Assembly (NCBI GenBank): GCA_964525555.1
Contig: CAZGHN010000001.1
Location: forward strand, 372,001-436,000
Source: JAFGHJ01 sp964525555
GTDB lineage: Bacteria; Hydrothermota; UBA3072
DNA: 64,000 nucleotides
Reading direction: 5' to 3'
Below the pieces are notes generated by a model. The model saw nothing but the letters and a program-made list of their open reading frames with translations, did no database searches and was not told the origin of the DNA. Position 1 is the first letter of the stretch. The number at the start of each line of letters is the position of its first letter. The position numbers and the translations under genes were made by a program. Positions 1-8,473 of the stretch are shown here, piece by piece.

Positions 1-204
1 ACCTTCAAGCATTAAAGTATCAGTCCCGGGATTGGAGAATAAAAACGTATGAGATAGAAACTCTCCGATTTTAGCTTCTTTAAAGTCATAAACCCGGCTC
101 TCAAACCTTATAGCAGGCCCTTTAACTCTTTCATTCTTACAGTTCTGAACAAATAAAACCAGTAAAAAACCCAATATAACCGTATTACGTGTACTCTTAA
201 CCAT
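1..204 (-). CDS. DUF1573-type lipoprotein, N-terminal part (runs off the window)
   Basis: Minus-strand reading frame, open to the window edge, starting at ATG 202-204 with a good GGGAGG ribosome site at 211-216. The first 22 residues form a basic start plus hydrophobic core ending in Cys22 (LFVQNC), so a signal peptide and probable lipid-modified Cys; the lipobox is not canonical. The mature part contains the pattern D-F-K-E-A-K-I-G-E-F-L-S-H-T-F-L-F-S-N-P, typical of DUF1573 domains (an Ig-like fold in FCB-group envelope proteins; function unknown). Only 68 codons are visible, so the rest of the domain and any partner lie outside. The family call rests on this one motif. Confidence 0.7.
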   Translation of the reverse strand, partial: MVKSTRNTVILGFLLVLFVQNCKNERVKGPAIRFESRVYDFKEAKIGEFLSHTFLFSNPGTDTLMLEG

Positions 205-306
205 TATTTACCTCCCATACTGAATAACTACTTGCCTTCAATTATTACAACCATTTATCAAAATTTTACAAGTCAACAACGAACGCAAAGTCCACATAAC
301 TTAAAT

Positions 307-334
307 AGTATAAGGAGTAGATAAAGTTTGTCAA
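307..334 (-). promoter_or_regulatory. Promoter of the DUF1573 lipoprotein
   Basis: On the minus strand TTGACA (329-334), a 16-base spacer and TATACT (307-312). It would give a leader of about 95 bases before the ATG at 204. Confidence 0.55.
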
Positions 335-403
335 CCTATTATTTACCGTCCAAACTTTCAACCACAGAGGACATAAATTACGCATTAAAATTTTATTCGG
401 GGC

Positions 404-433
404 TTGACTTTAGGAATCTTATGTTAATATTAT
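404..433 (+). promoter_or_regulatory. Probable promoter of the small arginine-rich protein
   Basis: TTGACT (404-409) and TATTAT (428-433) with an 18-base spacer, followed by a short leader and an AGGAGG site before ATG 473. Confidence 0.45.
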
Positions 434-472
434 AGAAAATTACAATCCATTGAATCTTATAGGAGGTTACGC

Positions 473-685
473 ATGGAAGAAAAAGACCTACAAAAAAATA
501 AAAAATTAATTCTTGCTCCGGGATATGCTGGCTCAGACAGAAGAAAAAATAAAGACAGGAGAAACGGAAAAAAACGGAGAAAAAATTCCGACCCTAAATA
601 TGATGGACCGGAAAGAAGAAACGGTAAAGATCGCCGGTCAGGTAAAGAAAGAAGAAAATCCAAAACAAGCGGATATTTGCTGTAA
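473..685 (+). CDS. Small arginine/lysine-rich protein with duplicated RR-DRR-RR motif
   Basis: A 70-residue, strongly basic and hydrophilic protein with no signal peptide or membrane segment. An AGGAGG ribosome site lies 7 bases before the ATG and a promoter-like pair lies upstream, so I take it as real. It contains two copies of one pattern: G-S-D-RR-x4-DRR-x4-RR (about residues 20-36) and G-P-E-RR-x4-DRR-x4-RR (about residues 45-61), separated by a Lys/Asp-rich linker. Short tandem G-x-[DE]-RR-x-x-x-x-DRR strings occur in other bacterial proteins, some near PilZ domains, but I cannot assign a function. Nucleic-acid or phospholipid binding would fit the charge. It is monocistronic, followed by a repeat-filled gap. 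Confidence 0.6.
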   Translation: MEEKDLQKNKKLILAPGYAGSDRRKNKDRRNGKKRRKNSDPKYDGPERRNGKDRRSGKERRKSKTSGYLL

Positions 686-780
686 ACTCTAAATTTCTAA
701 CGATTAGATAAAAACTCTATAGTACATTTCCAATAAGTAAATTCTTTGAAGCTAAAGATTTGTATATAAGTTAATTAGTG

Positions 781-905
781 ATTGGTTAATTAGTAAAAGT
801 TAAGGTTCTGGATTTAGGATATAGGATTTAGTAAAGACAATAAAAAATCTCTGTGCTCTCCGTATGTTTGTTTTTTCTCTGCGTGCTCTGTGGTCAATAT
901 TTTTA
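781..905. repeat. Modular intergenic word repeat (GGATTTA and CTCTGTG words)
   Basis: Holds GATTGGTTAATTAG, then GGATTTAGGATATAGGATTT, then CTCTGTGCTCTC...CTCTGCGTGCTCTGTGGT. The same words recur in many other gaps of this window. No gene seen. Confidence 0.75.
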
Positions 906-920
906 CTTGCTATAAACCTC

Positions 921-948
921 TTGAGTAAAAGTAGGAACACTCTATATT
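921..948 (+). promoter_or_regulatory. Promoter, leaderless type, of the radical SAM gene
   Basis: TTGAGT (921-926), 16-base spacer, TATATT (943-948), then only six bases before ATG 955. No ribosome site fits between, so a leaderless message is likely. Confidence 0.55.
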
Positions 949-954
949 AAGCTT

Positions 955-1746
955 ATGAAGATTATAGAAAAGGAAACAAAATCAATATACACAAAAACAA
1001 AACTTCCCGGTGTAGAATATACAATAAATCAGTATGTGGGCTGCGGACACATGTGTACTTACTGTTATGCTAAGTATATGAGCAGATGGAAAAAATACGG
1101 GCAGTGGGGAAACTGGATTGAGGTAAAGACGAATGCCCCGGAGCTTGCAAAAGAAAAAGTAAACGGTGAAGTATCTATGAGTTCGGTCTCTGACCCATAC
1201 CAACCCCTTGAAAAAGAATACAAGCTGACCAGAAGAGTTCTTGAAAATATGAACAAAAATACTAACCTTTCGATCCTCACTAAATCCGATTTGGTTTTAA
1301 GGGATATAGATATTCTCAAAAAGTTTAAAAATATAAGTGTCGGATTGACCGTTAACTGCCTACCGGAAAAAGCAAGAAAGATTCTCGAACCTCATGCGCC
1401 TCCAAACAAGAACAGGATAAAAGCATTAAAAAAACTAAGAGAAGGAGGAATAGAAACTTTTTGTTTTATAAGTCCAGTTATTCCAAATCTTACCGAGGTA
1501 AGAAAAGTCCTTCACGGAACCGAAGGCATTGTAAAATATTATATAATTGAAATTTTAAACACTCGTCTGGGAGGAGAAAAAATGAAAAATATTTTAAAGA
1601 ATAAATTCCCGGAAAGTTACGAGTATCTCAAAGACAAAAGAGAAATTAAAAAGTTCGTTGAATTACTTAGAAAATACCTCTACGAAAAGGATATAACCTT
1701 ACAAGCATTTGTTGAACATGAGGAAAATAATTATTATAAAGGGTAG
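955..1746 (+). CDS. Radical SAM protein (SPL-like / Rv2578c-like family)
   Basis: A 263-residue protein with a radical SAM cluster motif C30-x3-C34-x2-C37 (CGHMCTYC), which binds a [4Fe-4S] cluster and S-adenosylmethionine. The S-D-P-Y-Q-P segment near residue 80 is typical of the spore-photoproduct-lyase-like Rv2578c group. The rest is a compact TIM-barrel half with alternating strands (LSILTKS, ISVGLTVN, IETFCFISPVIP). It lacks the N-terminal extension of true SplB, and the window shows no sporulation genes, so DNA photoproduct repair is only one possibility. The substrate is unknown. It stands alone between repeat-filled gaps and appears to be read from a leaderless promoter, which is the reason for this start. 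Confidence 0.85.
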   Translation: MKIIEKETKSIYTKTKLPGVEYTINQYVGCGHMCTYCYAKYMSRWKKYGQWGNWIEVKTNAPELAKEKVNGEVSMSSVSDPYQPLEKEYKLTRRVLENMNKNTNLSILTKSDLVLRDIDILKKFKNISVGLTVNCLPEKARKILEPHAPPNKNRIKALKKLREGGIETFCFISPVIPNLTEVRKVLHGTEGIVKYYIIEILNTRLGGEKMKNILKNKFPESYEYLKDKREIKKFVELLRKYLYEKDITLQAFVEHEENNYYKG

Positions 1747-1754
1747 GGATTGAA

Positions 1755-2108
1755 ACTGAGAAGATGAAACTAAGGAATCAGAATTCAGAATCCAGGAGCC
1801 AAGTCAAATAGTAAAATCGTTGAATAGTTAAATCGGCCCCTCTCCACCTTTTTTCTCTTACCATTTGACAATTTTTCCATTTAACCATTTTACTCAAATT
1901 CGAAGAATCTGGTATTGAACCACAGAGAACACAGAGAAAAATTTAGTCCAAAGCCCAAGGTCCTACGTCCAAAGTCAAAACCTGCTACCAATCCCAAAAT
2001 ATTATTTTTTTATCTAAATTCGAAACCCGAAACTATAACTCAAACAAATAGCACAAATAATTTTTTGTTGTTTTCCAAACTGCTGACTGCTAACTACTTT
2101 CTATTTAC
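1755..2108. repeat. Modular intergenic repeat next to the secreted paralogue stop codon
   Basis: About 350 bases without a credible gene. Words in order: CAGAATTCAGAATCCAGGAG, AAATAGTAAAATCGTTGAAT, ACCATTTGAC...ATTTAACCATTTTAC, TTCGAAGAATCT, ACCACAGAGAACACAGAG, then CAAATAGCACAAATAATTT and CTGACTGCTAACTACTTTCT ending at the stop codon of the minus-strand gene at 2111. The last block reappears in inverse orientation at 14059-14130 and in the same orientation at 32795-32875. Open frames crossing it are low-complexity and not counted as genes. Confidence 0.8.
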
Positions 2109-2110
2109 TA

Positions 2111-2995
2111 TTATTTCACCGAGATAAATTTCCCGAATCCTTTTTCCTTTCCCGCAGTAATTCCGACAAGGTATATTCCCGCAGGTAAATCCACATAGAT
2201 TTTATGCGGACCTTCAAACTGACCTCCCGGAACCTCTACTGCCACTTTTTGTCCTGAAAGATTGAATATTTCTATTAATATGTGAGCGGACGCGGAGAGT
2301 GAGTATTCTATAAAGTTAATAGAACTTTTTGAAACACTGAGTACGCCTGAACCCTTTTTCGGAATTCCGATCCCGTCCTTATTTCCCGCACGAATATCAT
2401 CCATGTATAGAGTACAGCTCGGATTTAGAAGACTCGAGTCGGTAAAGATCCAGACATCGAATTGTATTATAGGAAGATCTATTGTATCCCCATTGGCGAG
2501 CGTTTCCGGAGTAGGCGCAATCAGATTATTCCAGGCACCAAAAGTTAAATCACCAGGCATATATTTACCAAATGTACACCATGACCAATCGGAATCCCTG
2601 TTAAAAACGATAAAACTGTCAATGGGTGCTCCTGCAGGAATATAAAACCAATACGACACCTCAGTCCCATAAACAAAACCTTTATGCATAAAAGCACTAT
2701 CTGTACAAAGCCCATTTGTCCAGTAAGCCGATTTACAGTATAATAACCACCAGTGCAATTGCCCAAAAGGCATAGTATCAACAAGCGGAAGCATAACCGA
2801 CCTGTTTCCGTTAAAAGGATTAAGTGTGTTTATCTGAATATCATTATAATTATTAAAGTCTCTTGTGGCGGCCCATCCTATAGCCGAATCACCCCATTCA
2901 CCACTTTCAAAATCTTGAGGGTAACCTCCTGGTCCAACGTTAGCTAAAACAGAATTTGTTAATAATATAAAACAAAGTGCACATAGACTCCTCAT
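2111..2995 (-). CDS. Secreted paralogue family protein, copy 1, with type IX-like sorting domain
   Basis: 294 residues: signal peptide (about 1-18, ending VLA), a Trp/Tyr-rich beta domain (about 25-205) and a C-terminal domain (about 220-294). The beta domain carries the family hallmarks WGDSAIGW, FNNYNDI, VMLPLVDTMP, WWLLYCKS, SYWFYIPAGAPIDS, FNRDSDWSW and NPSCTLYMDDI; its pattern resembles jelly-roll carbohydrate-binding or sugar-lectin domains, but that is inference. The C-terminal part (IEYSL..., IFNLSGQKV, LPAGIYLVGI, GKFISVK) is a Por/type IX-like sorting module, predicting export across the outer membrane. The start is set by GGAGGG. Five further copies lie at 11349, 12260, 13165, 32875 and 42798. 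Confidence 0.85.
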   Translation of the reverse strand: MRSLCALCFILLTNSVLANVGPGGYPQDFESGEWGDSAIGWAATRDFNNYNDIQINTLNPFNGNRSVMLPLVDTMPFGQLHWWLLYCKSAYWTNGLCTDSAFMHKGFVYGTEVSYWFYIPAGAPIDSFIVFNRDSDWSWCTFGKYMPGDLTFGAWNNLIAPTPETLANGDTIDLPIIQFDVWIFTDSSLLNPSCTLYMDDIRAGNKDGIGIPKKGSGVLSVSKSSINFIEYSLSASAHILIEIFNLSGQKVAVEVPGGQFEGPHKIYVDLPAGIYLVGITAGKEKGFGKFISVK

Positions 2996-3026
2996 AACAC
3001 CCTCCTTGAAAAAAAGATATATACTG

Positions 3027-3054
3027 ATTTTACCTATCTTATTGGTTTTGTCAA
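3027..3054 (-). promoter_or_regulatory. Promoter of secreted paralogue copy 1
   Basis: Minus strand TTGACA (3049-3054), 16-base spacer, TAAAAT (3027-3032). The block around the -35 box (ACCTCTTGACAAAACCAA) and the ribosome-site leader closely match those of the copy at 11349. Confidence 0.6.
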
Positions 3055-3124
3055 GAGGTTTTTGACATCGAGATATAAGACGAGATATGAGAATTAATTA
3101 TTTGTCGTTATTTATTGTACTAAT

Positions 3125-5833
3125 TTACTTTGGGTAATAACTCTCTCTGGCTTTCAGGCTATCTAAAACTTCTTTCAGTGTTCTTTCCCCTGGAAATCTA
3201 CTTTGAAGTCTTTTTGTAAATTCAATCGCGCTCGGAATATTTTGTCTTCTTAAAAGCATAAAAACATCCATCAGGACTCTTTGGTTCTCTAACAATTCGT
3301 CTATTATATTTTCAAGTTTTTCTTCCTCACCGGAAGAGGTATACACCTCAACAAGACCCTTGTAAGCAAATATTTTCCATTTTTTATTAGAAAGCAATTT
3401 ATTAAAATCTTTCTCTGCAAGTTCAAGAACACTTCTTTTCTCTACCCCATCCTCCAAGAATCTTGCCTTAATAATATATAATTCTCCTCGTAAAAAACGA
3501 AGCCTTAGAACATCCTTAATCTTAATAAATGAATCTGTAAAAAGAAGCCCTTCATCATAATTTTTCAATTCCTGATAAGAAATCAATTGAGGCTCAAGAA
3601 GGGTTACAATCATATTTAATAAAACACCTTCTTCTTCAAGATATATAAATGCTTTATTGAAAAGTGACTGCAACATTAGAAGTGTATCTTTATCACTTTC
3701 TGTCATTTTACCTGTATAAATTCTAGGAAAAAAATCAGCAAAGATTTCACTACCAAAAGAAAGTAAAGAAACTGCGTGATTTATAAGGGTAGTAACTTGG
3801 GCTCTACTTTCAATACGAACACTAAAATTATCGTAATAGCTATGCGCAAACTTATTTTGAATTAGATCCCACATTTTTTCTCTATTACTTCTAAAATCGC
3901 TTTTTTCCTTTACAAGTTTATATGAGTATCCCTCCTGTAATAAATGTTCTTTTAACGCTTCGCGATAATCCGGAGGCAAGGGAGAAGAAAAATAAATATT
4001 AAAAGAAGGATTAAAATCTTCATTATTAACATATTTATCGGCAAATAAATCCAATTTCATAATCAGATCTTCGAAACTAGGCTTCTTGTCTATCGAAGAA
4101 AGAATTATGGACTTAACCGCCATATCTTTTAACTCAACTATTCTTCCATCTGAAGTTCCTAATGCATTGGGTAATGTATCGATTATCCAATCCTCAAAAC
4201 TTTTATTTGTTCTACCTAACCTCTTTTCACGATTGTAATCGGAAGCGAATCTTGTACCAATAAAAGGGCTAGTAAAATCAATTGGTACACCTGCGACTTT
4301 GAGTTCTCTTATATACCAATTGGTATTCATAAGAGAAAAATTACCTAATCTGACACCTCTCTTGTTTTCCGGATCAAACTTTCTGAAATTTTTTACCTCC
4401 TGAAGAAACCAAACCGGGAAAGTGTCATTGTCACCGTATGTAAAGATGATAGAATATTCTTCAGGACCGATGAGTAAATTATGTGCGTAATCATGTGCTA
4501 TCCAATTACCTCTCCTGTTCGCGTGTGAATTAATATTACTAATAAATGGCACAACTGCTATTAATCCGAAAAAACCTATCAAACCCCATGAATAACGAGC
4601 ATTCACTTTCTTTATCCAACTCCATATCCAGTACAAACCTACTGAAACATAAAACATAAAAAGAAAAAAAGAAGACCCCCAGAAGTAATCCCTTTCACGT
4701 GGCTCGCGTGGCTGGTGAGCTGGGTTTGGATCGGAAGGAGAAAATTCATGATTCAGGTAAAATACTAAACCCACACTCAAAAGTGCAAAAAGGATAAAAA
4801 TCAACCAAAAAGATTCTTTGTCTTTCTTAAAATGAACCCATATTCCCCACAAACCGATTAAAACATATATAGAAGTACCAATCAAAGATACGTAACGAAG
4901 CAAAACAGTGGTATTTGCTCTGGGATAAGGAAAAAACTGCCATGAAAAATATTTAAAAAATACTTTTAGCTGTTCCATGAAAGCGCGGATAAATCCATAA
5001 TTGGTCTCCCAGGAAGTATGCCTGTTGAATAAAGCTAATATGCCTTCACTGCCATATTGTTTTCTTCTGATTACTTCCAATAACTTCGCCCACGTTGTGG
5101 GGTTTACTTCGTTTACGCCAGGATTTGCATGCGCTCTTATTATCAAATATAAATAGGTAGAAAAACCTATTACAACAAGTAGTAGCGCAACCGTTATAAG
5201 CTTAGGATTTTTAAATACCTTCCAGTGTACCAAAAGTATAAATACTAAGGTTCCGGGTAACAAAAGTAACGGCAAAAGATGAATACCGACAGATAAAGCC
5301 AACAAATAGACTAAAAGAAGCAGTAAATTATTATTCCCTAACTTACCTCGATTATCGTCCCACTTAAGAATTATCCATAAACCTAAAAGCAGTATTAAAA
5401 GTGAGGTGGCATATACTTCAGCTTCAACCGCACTATCCCAGATACTAAAACAAAAACCAGCTCCAATAGCGGAAAAAACCGCCAGGAGATTAACAGCAAC
5501 CGGAAGTTCTTTTCCTCTATTTTCTTCAAACCTACTAAAGATCTTAAGCATTATTAGATATAAAAACCCACCTGCTAAAGCAGTTGAAATAACCGAAAGA
5601 AAATTTACACGTTTAGCTACTTCTTTGAAAGGAAAAAGAATATCAAATATTCTGCCGAGCAAAACATAAAATGGTGTACCGGGAGGGTGCGGAATACCTA
5701 ATATGTGTGAGCATGCTATAAATTCACCACAATCCCAAAGGGACACTGTAGGAGCTATAGTATACAAATAAACACATAACAAAATAACAGAAACAGATGT
5801 AAAAGAAAAAACTATTTTTTTATCAAAATTCAT
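3125..5833 (-). CDS. DUF2723 polytopic membrane protein (TMEM260-like glycosyltransferase-type)
   Basis: 902 residues. The N-terminal half (to about residue 440) holds a dozen or so hydrophobic segments; the second half is soluble and helical, with a TPR-like end. The start of the protein has the DUF2723 signature APTVSLWDCGEFIA...HPPGTPFYVLLGRIF, and after the membrane part come YGDNDTFPVWFLQEV and LMNTNWYIREL, also diagnostic. The family belongs to the GT-C-like membrane glycosyltransferase superfamily; its human relative TMEM260 is an O-mannosyltransferase, so transfer of a lipid-linked sugar to exported proteins is a reasonable inference. An in-frame TTG lies nine bases upstream, but AGAGG at 5844-5848 is better spaced for ATG 5833. 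Monocistronic. Confidence 0.85.
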   Translation of the reverse strand: MNFDKKIVFSFTSVSVILLCVYLYTIAPTVSLWDCGEFIACSHILGIPHPPGTPFYVLLGRIFDILFPFKEVAKRVNFLSVISTALAGGFLYLIMLKIFSRFEENRGKELPVAVNLLAVFSAIGAGFCFSIWDSAVEAEVYATSLLILLLGLWIILKWDDNRGKLGNNNLLLLLVYLLALSVGIHLLPLLLLPGTLVFILLVHWKVFKNPKLITVALLLVVIGFSTYLYLIIRAHANPGVNEVNPTTWAKLLEVIRRKQYGSEGILALFNRHTSWETNYGFIRAFMEQLKVFFKYFSWQFFPYPRANTTVLLRYVSLIGTSIYVLIGLWGIWVHFKKDKESFWLIFILFALLSVGLVFYLNHEFSPSDPNPAHQPREPRERDYFWGSSFFLFMFYVSVGLYWIWSWIKKVNARYSWGLIGFFGLIAVVPFISNINSHANRRGNWIAHDYAHNLLIGPEEYSIIFTYGDNDTFPVWFLQEVKNFRKFDPENKRGVRLGNFSLMNTNWYIRELKVAGVPIDFTSPFIGTRFASDYNREKRLGRTNKSFEDWIIDTLPNALGTSDGRIVELKDMAVKSIILSSIDKKPSFEDLIMKLDLFADKYVNNEDFNPSFNIYFSSPLPPDYREALKEHLLQEGYSYKLVKEKSDFRSNREKMWDLIQNKFAHSYYDNFSVRIESRAQVTTLINHAVSLLSFGSEIFADFFPRIYTGKMTESDKDTLLMLQSLFNKAFIYLEEEGVLLNMIVTLLEPQLISYQELKNYDEGLLFTDSFIKIKDVLRLRFLRGELYIIKARFLEDGVEKRSVLELAEKDFNKLLSNKKWKIFAYKGLVEVYTSSGEEEKLENIIDELLENQRVLMDVFMLLRRQNIPSAIEFTKRLQSRFPGERTLKEVLDSLKARESYYPK

Positions 5834-5974
5834 AATTATCAAACCTCTTTATATATATTTTTTAAATATAAAAAATTAACAACAGACATTTCTCGTTTAA
5901 ACAGCCTTATTATAACATTTAATACTATTATGGCAAGAGAAAATTTTTTCTGACCCGAAAAAATAGGATTAGAA

Positions 5975-6105
5975 GCAGAGCAAGCCAGAAGTGCAGGGGT
6001 TATGGATTAAGCGGTAAGTGTTTTTTCTTAATCCTTGCCTTTCTTCTCGCTTTACTACTAATCCTTAATCCTCGCTTAACTTCCTGCTTGTCTACTTATC
6101 CTAAA
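5975..6105. repeat. Intergenic word repeat (GGATTAA / TTAATCC)
   Basis: Contains GGATTAGAAGCAGAGCAAGC, GGTTATGGATTAAGCGG and then the complementary words TTAATCCTTGCC, TAATCCTTAATCCTCGC, so the two halves can pair. It belongs to the same style as the other intergenic mosaics. The remainder of 5843-5974 is AT-rich with nothing recognisable. Confidence 0.55.
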
Positions 6106-8463
6106 CTAATTCCTGCTTTGCACAAATCTCACAATCGACGTAGCAAATAAGAGTAATAAAACAAAAGAAAAAAGCGGATAATACCAGTAAGATCTTGTCA
6201 ATATCCAAAGGAAGAGAACTACAGTAATGATTATAAGAAATTCTTTAGGTCTTAGTGCAAGACTAAGTAGGATTAACATTTTCATAAATACACGCCTTAG
6301 AACCTTATAAAGAGGTAAAAATATTCTTCTTTTCTTTAAAAGAAAAGAAAGTAGGACTACTATCAGCAGTATAAATATGGTTTTTTTAATTACATCATTA
6401 GCATAAGTAAAACCTAAAAATAGCGCTTCTTCTTTCTCTACAATTTTCTTTTCAAAAGAATATTTCTTACCGGAAACCGGAACATTAACCTTAAGCGAAA
6501 GCAAACCTGCTTTTCCCGTAGCGAATATTCTTTCTAATTTATCTCTTTTTAACTCATCGACTTCCTTCGATACAGCCGGCGCAGGCGCTCCTTTCTCTGC
6601 TGCTTTTAAGTCAAGTTCCACTCCTTCAAAATCTTCTCCCACCGCCTCACTCATTTCCATTTCCGGCTCACTCGCCAAAAGAACTTCTTCGACCTTGGGG
6701 TTGAGATTCCCAATAAAATTTACATAATCATAGTTAACAGGTAAGTATAAAATCCAATTGACCTTATTAATCAAAATATCCGTTGTCGGAAAAGAATGTA
6801 TTCTTCTCCCTAAAAAGTTAAAAGAATTAAGGTTTTCCGTATATATAATTTCGATATCGAAAGGCATAAGAGAGCCATCAACTCCCCTTTCCGACCTCGC
6901 AAGAGGAATCAAAACCCTGCCGTCATTATCTCTCGAAGCCTTTTCTCTTTTTCCGTTAACATAAACACTCCAGACACTCGCGTCTTTAGGTAAATTGAGC
7001 TTAAGGAATTGATCCCACAAATTTTGCATTGTAAAGGTAACCTGGTGAACTAATTTACCGTCTTCCATTAACATAGTAACTGCCTTAGCGACATCTATAA
7101 AAGAAGTAAGGGCCTCTTCTCTCTCATACTTGGTAATCCGAACAATCATATTGTATGGATGCCTTACGTACCTAAAAGCAAAAAGAATAGGCCTTGCAGA
7201 AATATTACTCAATTGATACGGTATCTTTTGAAAATCTATTCGCTCTAGATTTTCAAAATCTTCAACTTCGGCTTGCGCATCACTTTTTACCTCTCCGGCG
7301 ACATAACCCGATTCTCTTACAGCATTTAGAACCTCAAAACCATCGAAATTGGCAACTATTGTCTCTTCTGCCAATAATTTCTCCGATTTAATAGTCAAAA
7401 CCTTTGAACCCTCAAAAGAATACTCAAAAGATATATCGAGTAATTGTCTTCCTCCTTCTTCTCTAACGCTCCAACCTCCCAAACCTCCACTGCTTACATC
7501 AACGACCTGGTAATCGGAAGGTATGGTAAGCGTAAGTATGTTAATCAAATTCTGCATCACATTCAACTCGACAATAGTGGTTACACTAATTGCATCTGCT
7601 TCAATCGAAAGAAGATTAAATACTTCGGAGTATATTCTTGCAGGACCTCTCTTGATTTCTTTATCTTCGTTCTTCCATGAAATACTAATATAAGAAGTAG
7701 AAGAAAGATAACCTCTAATAATAGTGTGGTCTTTAATTTTTAATTTACTTACTTCTTGAGCATTCTGAATATTAATATCAAGATTAGTTCTCGGAATATC
7801 AAGACTTATATAAGTAATCGGCGTTTGAGGAATATTAAATTTTAAACCCGTATTACCCTTATCCGGAGAAGATTTAATGGAAAATTTTACGGCAACCGAA
7901 TGACGTCCCACCTTATCGGTAGAAAGATATTGCCAACCTCCTTGTGTTATTACGGAAGCCGGATTACCGTCAAGACTAATTTCCGAAATCGCTAAACTCT
8001 CCTGGAAAAGAGGAATCTTCAGATAATTTTTCTTATGCTTTTCAAAGATCTCAAGATTCAAAACAACAGTGAAACTTGTGCTCTCGTTTCCCATAACGCC
8101 ATTGTATGTAGCCTTCGTAAGAATATAGTCTGCAGGAGGCGTAAGCTCATCCCCTAAAGGCGGTTTCATATTATCGACAAGTTTTTTGAATTCTTCCCTC
8201 GTAAGAACAACCTCGCCCTTATCAATTTTGTACTCAACTTCATACTTTGCTCCTGTTTGCTCAATCAATTTGGAAAATTCCTCCCAGGAAAGTCTTATCT
8301 CATCAACATCCAATCTCAGAAGAGAACGAAACTCTTTCCAATCAATTGTAATTTTTGATTCTTTAGCATCTGAAGCTCCAAGACTAAAACTTAAAAAAGA
8401 ACACAAAATAAAAAGGGAGAAGCAAATTGGAAAAATACAATTTATGTTTCTATTTCCTCTCAT
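6106..8463 (-). CDS. Large exported envelope protein with C-terminal membrane segments, tandem paralogue B
   Basis: 785 residues, unrecognised family. Signal peptide at about 1-30. Residues 35-100 hold three spaced repeats of one pattern: ITIDWKEFRSLL, IRLSWEEFSKLI and VVLTREEFKKLV. A long beta-rich region (about 105-600) follows, then a Lys/Glu linker, and the last about 100 residues have three hydrophobic stretches, so most of the protein would sit outside the inner membrane. It is colinear with the upstream gene at 8474-10954 (same repeats, ITPP/LTPPADYILTKA, SARP-I-FRY-RHP, SVYVNGKRE). The upstream stop codon TAG is embedded in this gene's GAGGAGC ribosome site, with ten bases between the genes, so they are one operon and probably form a complex. 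No catalytic motif is visible. Confidence 0.7.
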   Translation of the reverse strand: MRGNRNINCIFPICFSLFILCSFLSFSLGASDAKESKITIDWKEFRSLLRLDVDEIRLSWEEFSKLIEQTGAKYEVEYKIDKGEVVLTREEFKKLVDNMKPPLGDELTPPADYILTKATYNGVMGNESTSFTVVLNLEIFEKHKKNYLKIPLFQESLAISEISLDGNPASVITQGGWQYLSTDKVGRHSVAVKFSIKSSPDKGNTGLKFNIPQTPITYISLDIPRTNLDINIQNAQEVSKLKIKDHTIIRGYLSSTSYISISWKNEDKEIKRGPARIYSEVFNLLSIEADAISVTTIVELNVMQNLINILTLTIPSDYQVVDVSSGGLGGWSVREEGGRQLLDISFEYSFEGSKVLTIKSEKLLAEETIVANFDGFEVLNAVRESGYVAGEVKSDAQAEVEDFENLERIDFQKIPYQLSNISARPILFAFRYVRHPYNMIVRITKYEREEALTSFIDVAKAVTMLMEDGKLVHQVTFTMQNLWDQFLKLNLPKDASVWSVYVNGKREKASRDNDGRVLIPLARSERGVDGSLMPFDIEIIYTENLNSFNFLGRRIHSFPTTDILINKVNWILYLPVNYDYVNFIGNLNPKVEEVLLASEPEMEMSEAVGEDFEGVELDLKAAEKGAPAPAVSKEVDELKRDKLERIFATGKAGLLSLKVNVPVSGKKYSFEKKIVEKEEALFLGFTYANDVIKKTIFILLIVVLLSFLLKKRRIFLPLYKVLRRVFMKMLILLSLALRPKEFLIIITVVLFLWILTRSYWYYPLFSFVLLLLFATSIVRFVQSRN

Positions 8464-8473
8464 TATTGCTCCT

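Noticed and set aside
1915..2127. Open frame across the repeat mosaic upstream of copy 1 (70 codons)
   Set aside because: It is entirely composed of repeat words, has no ribosome site and gives low-complexity protein. The same applies to the frame at 14348-14761.
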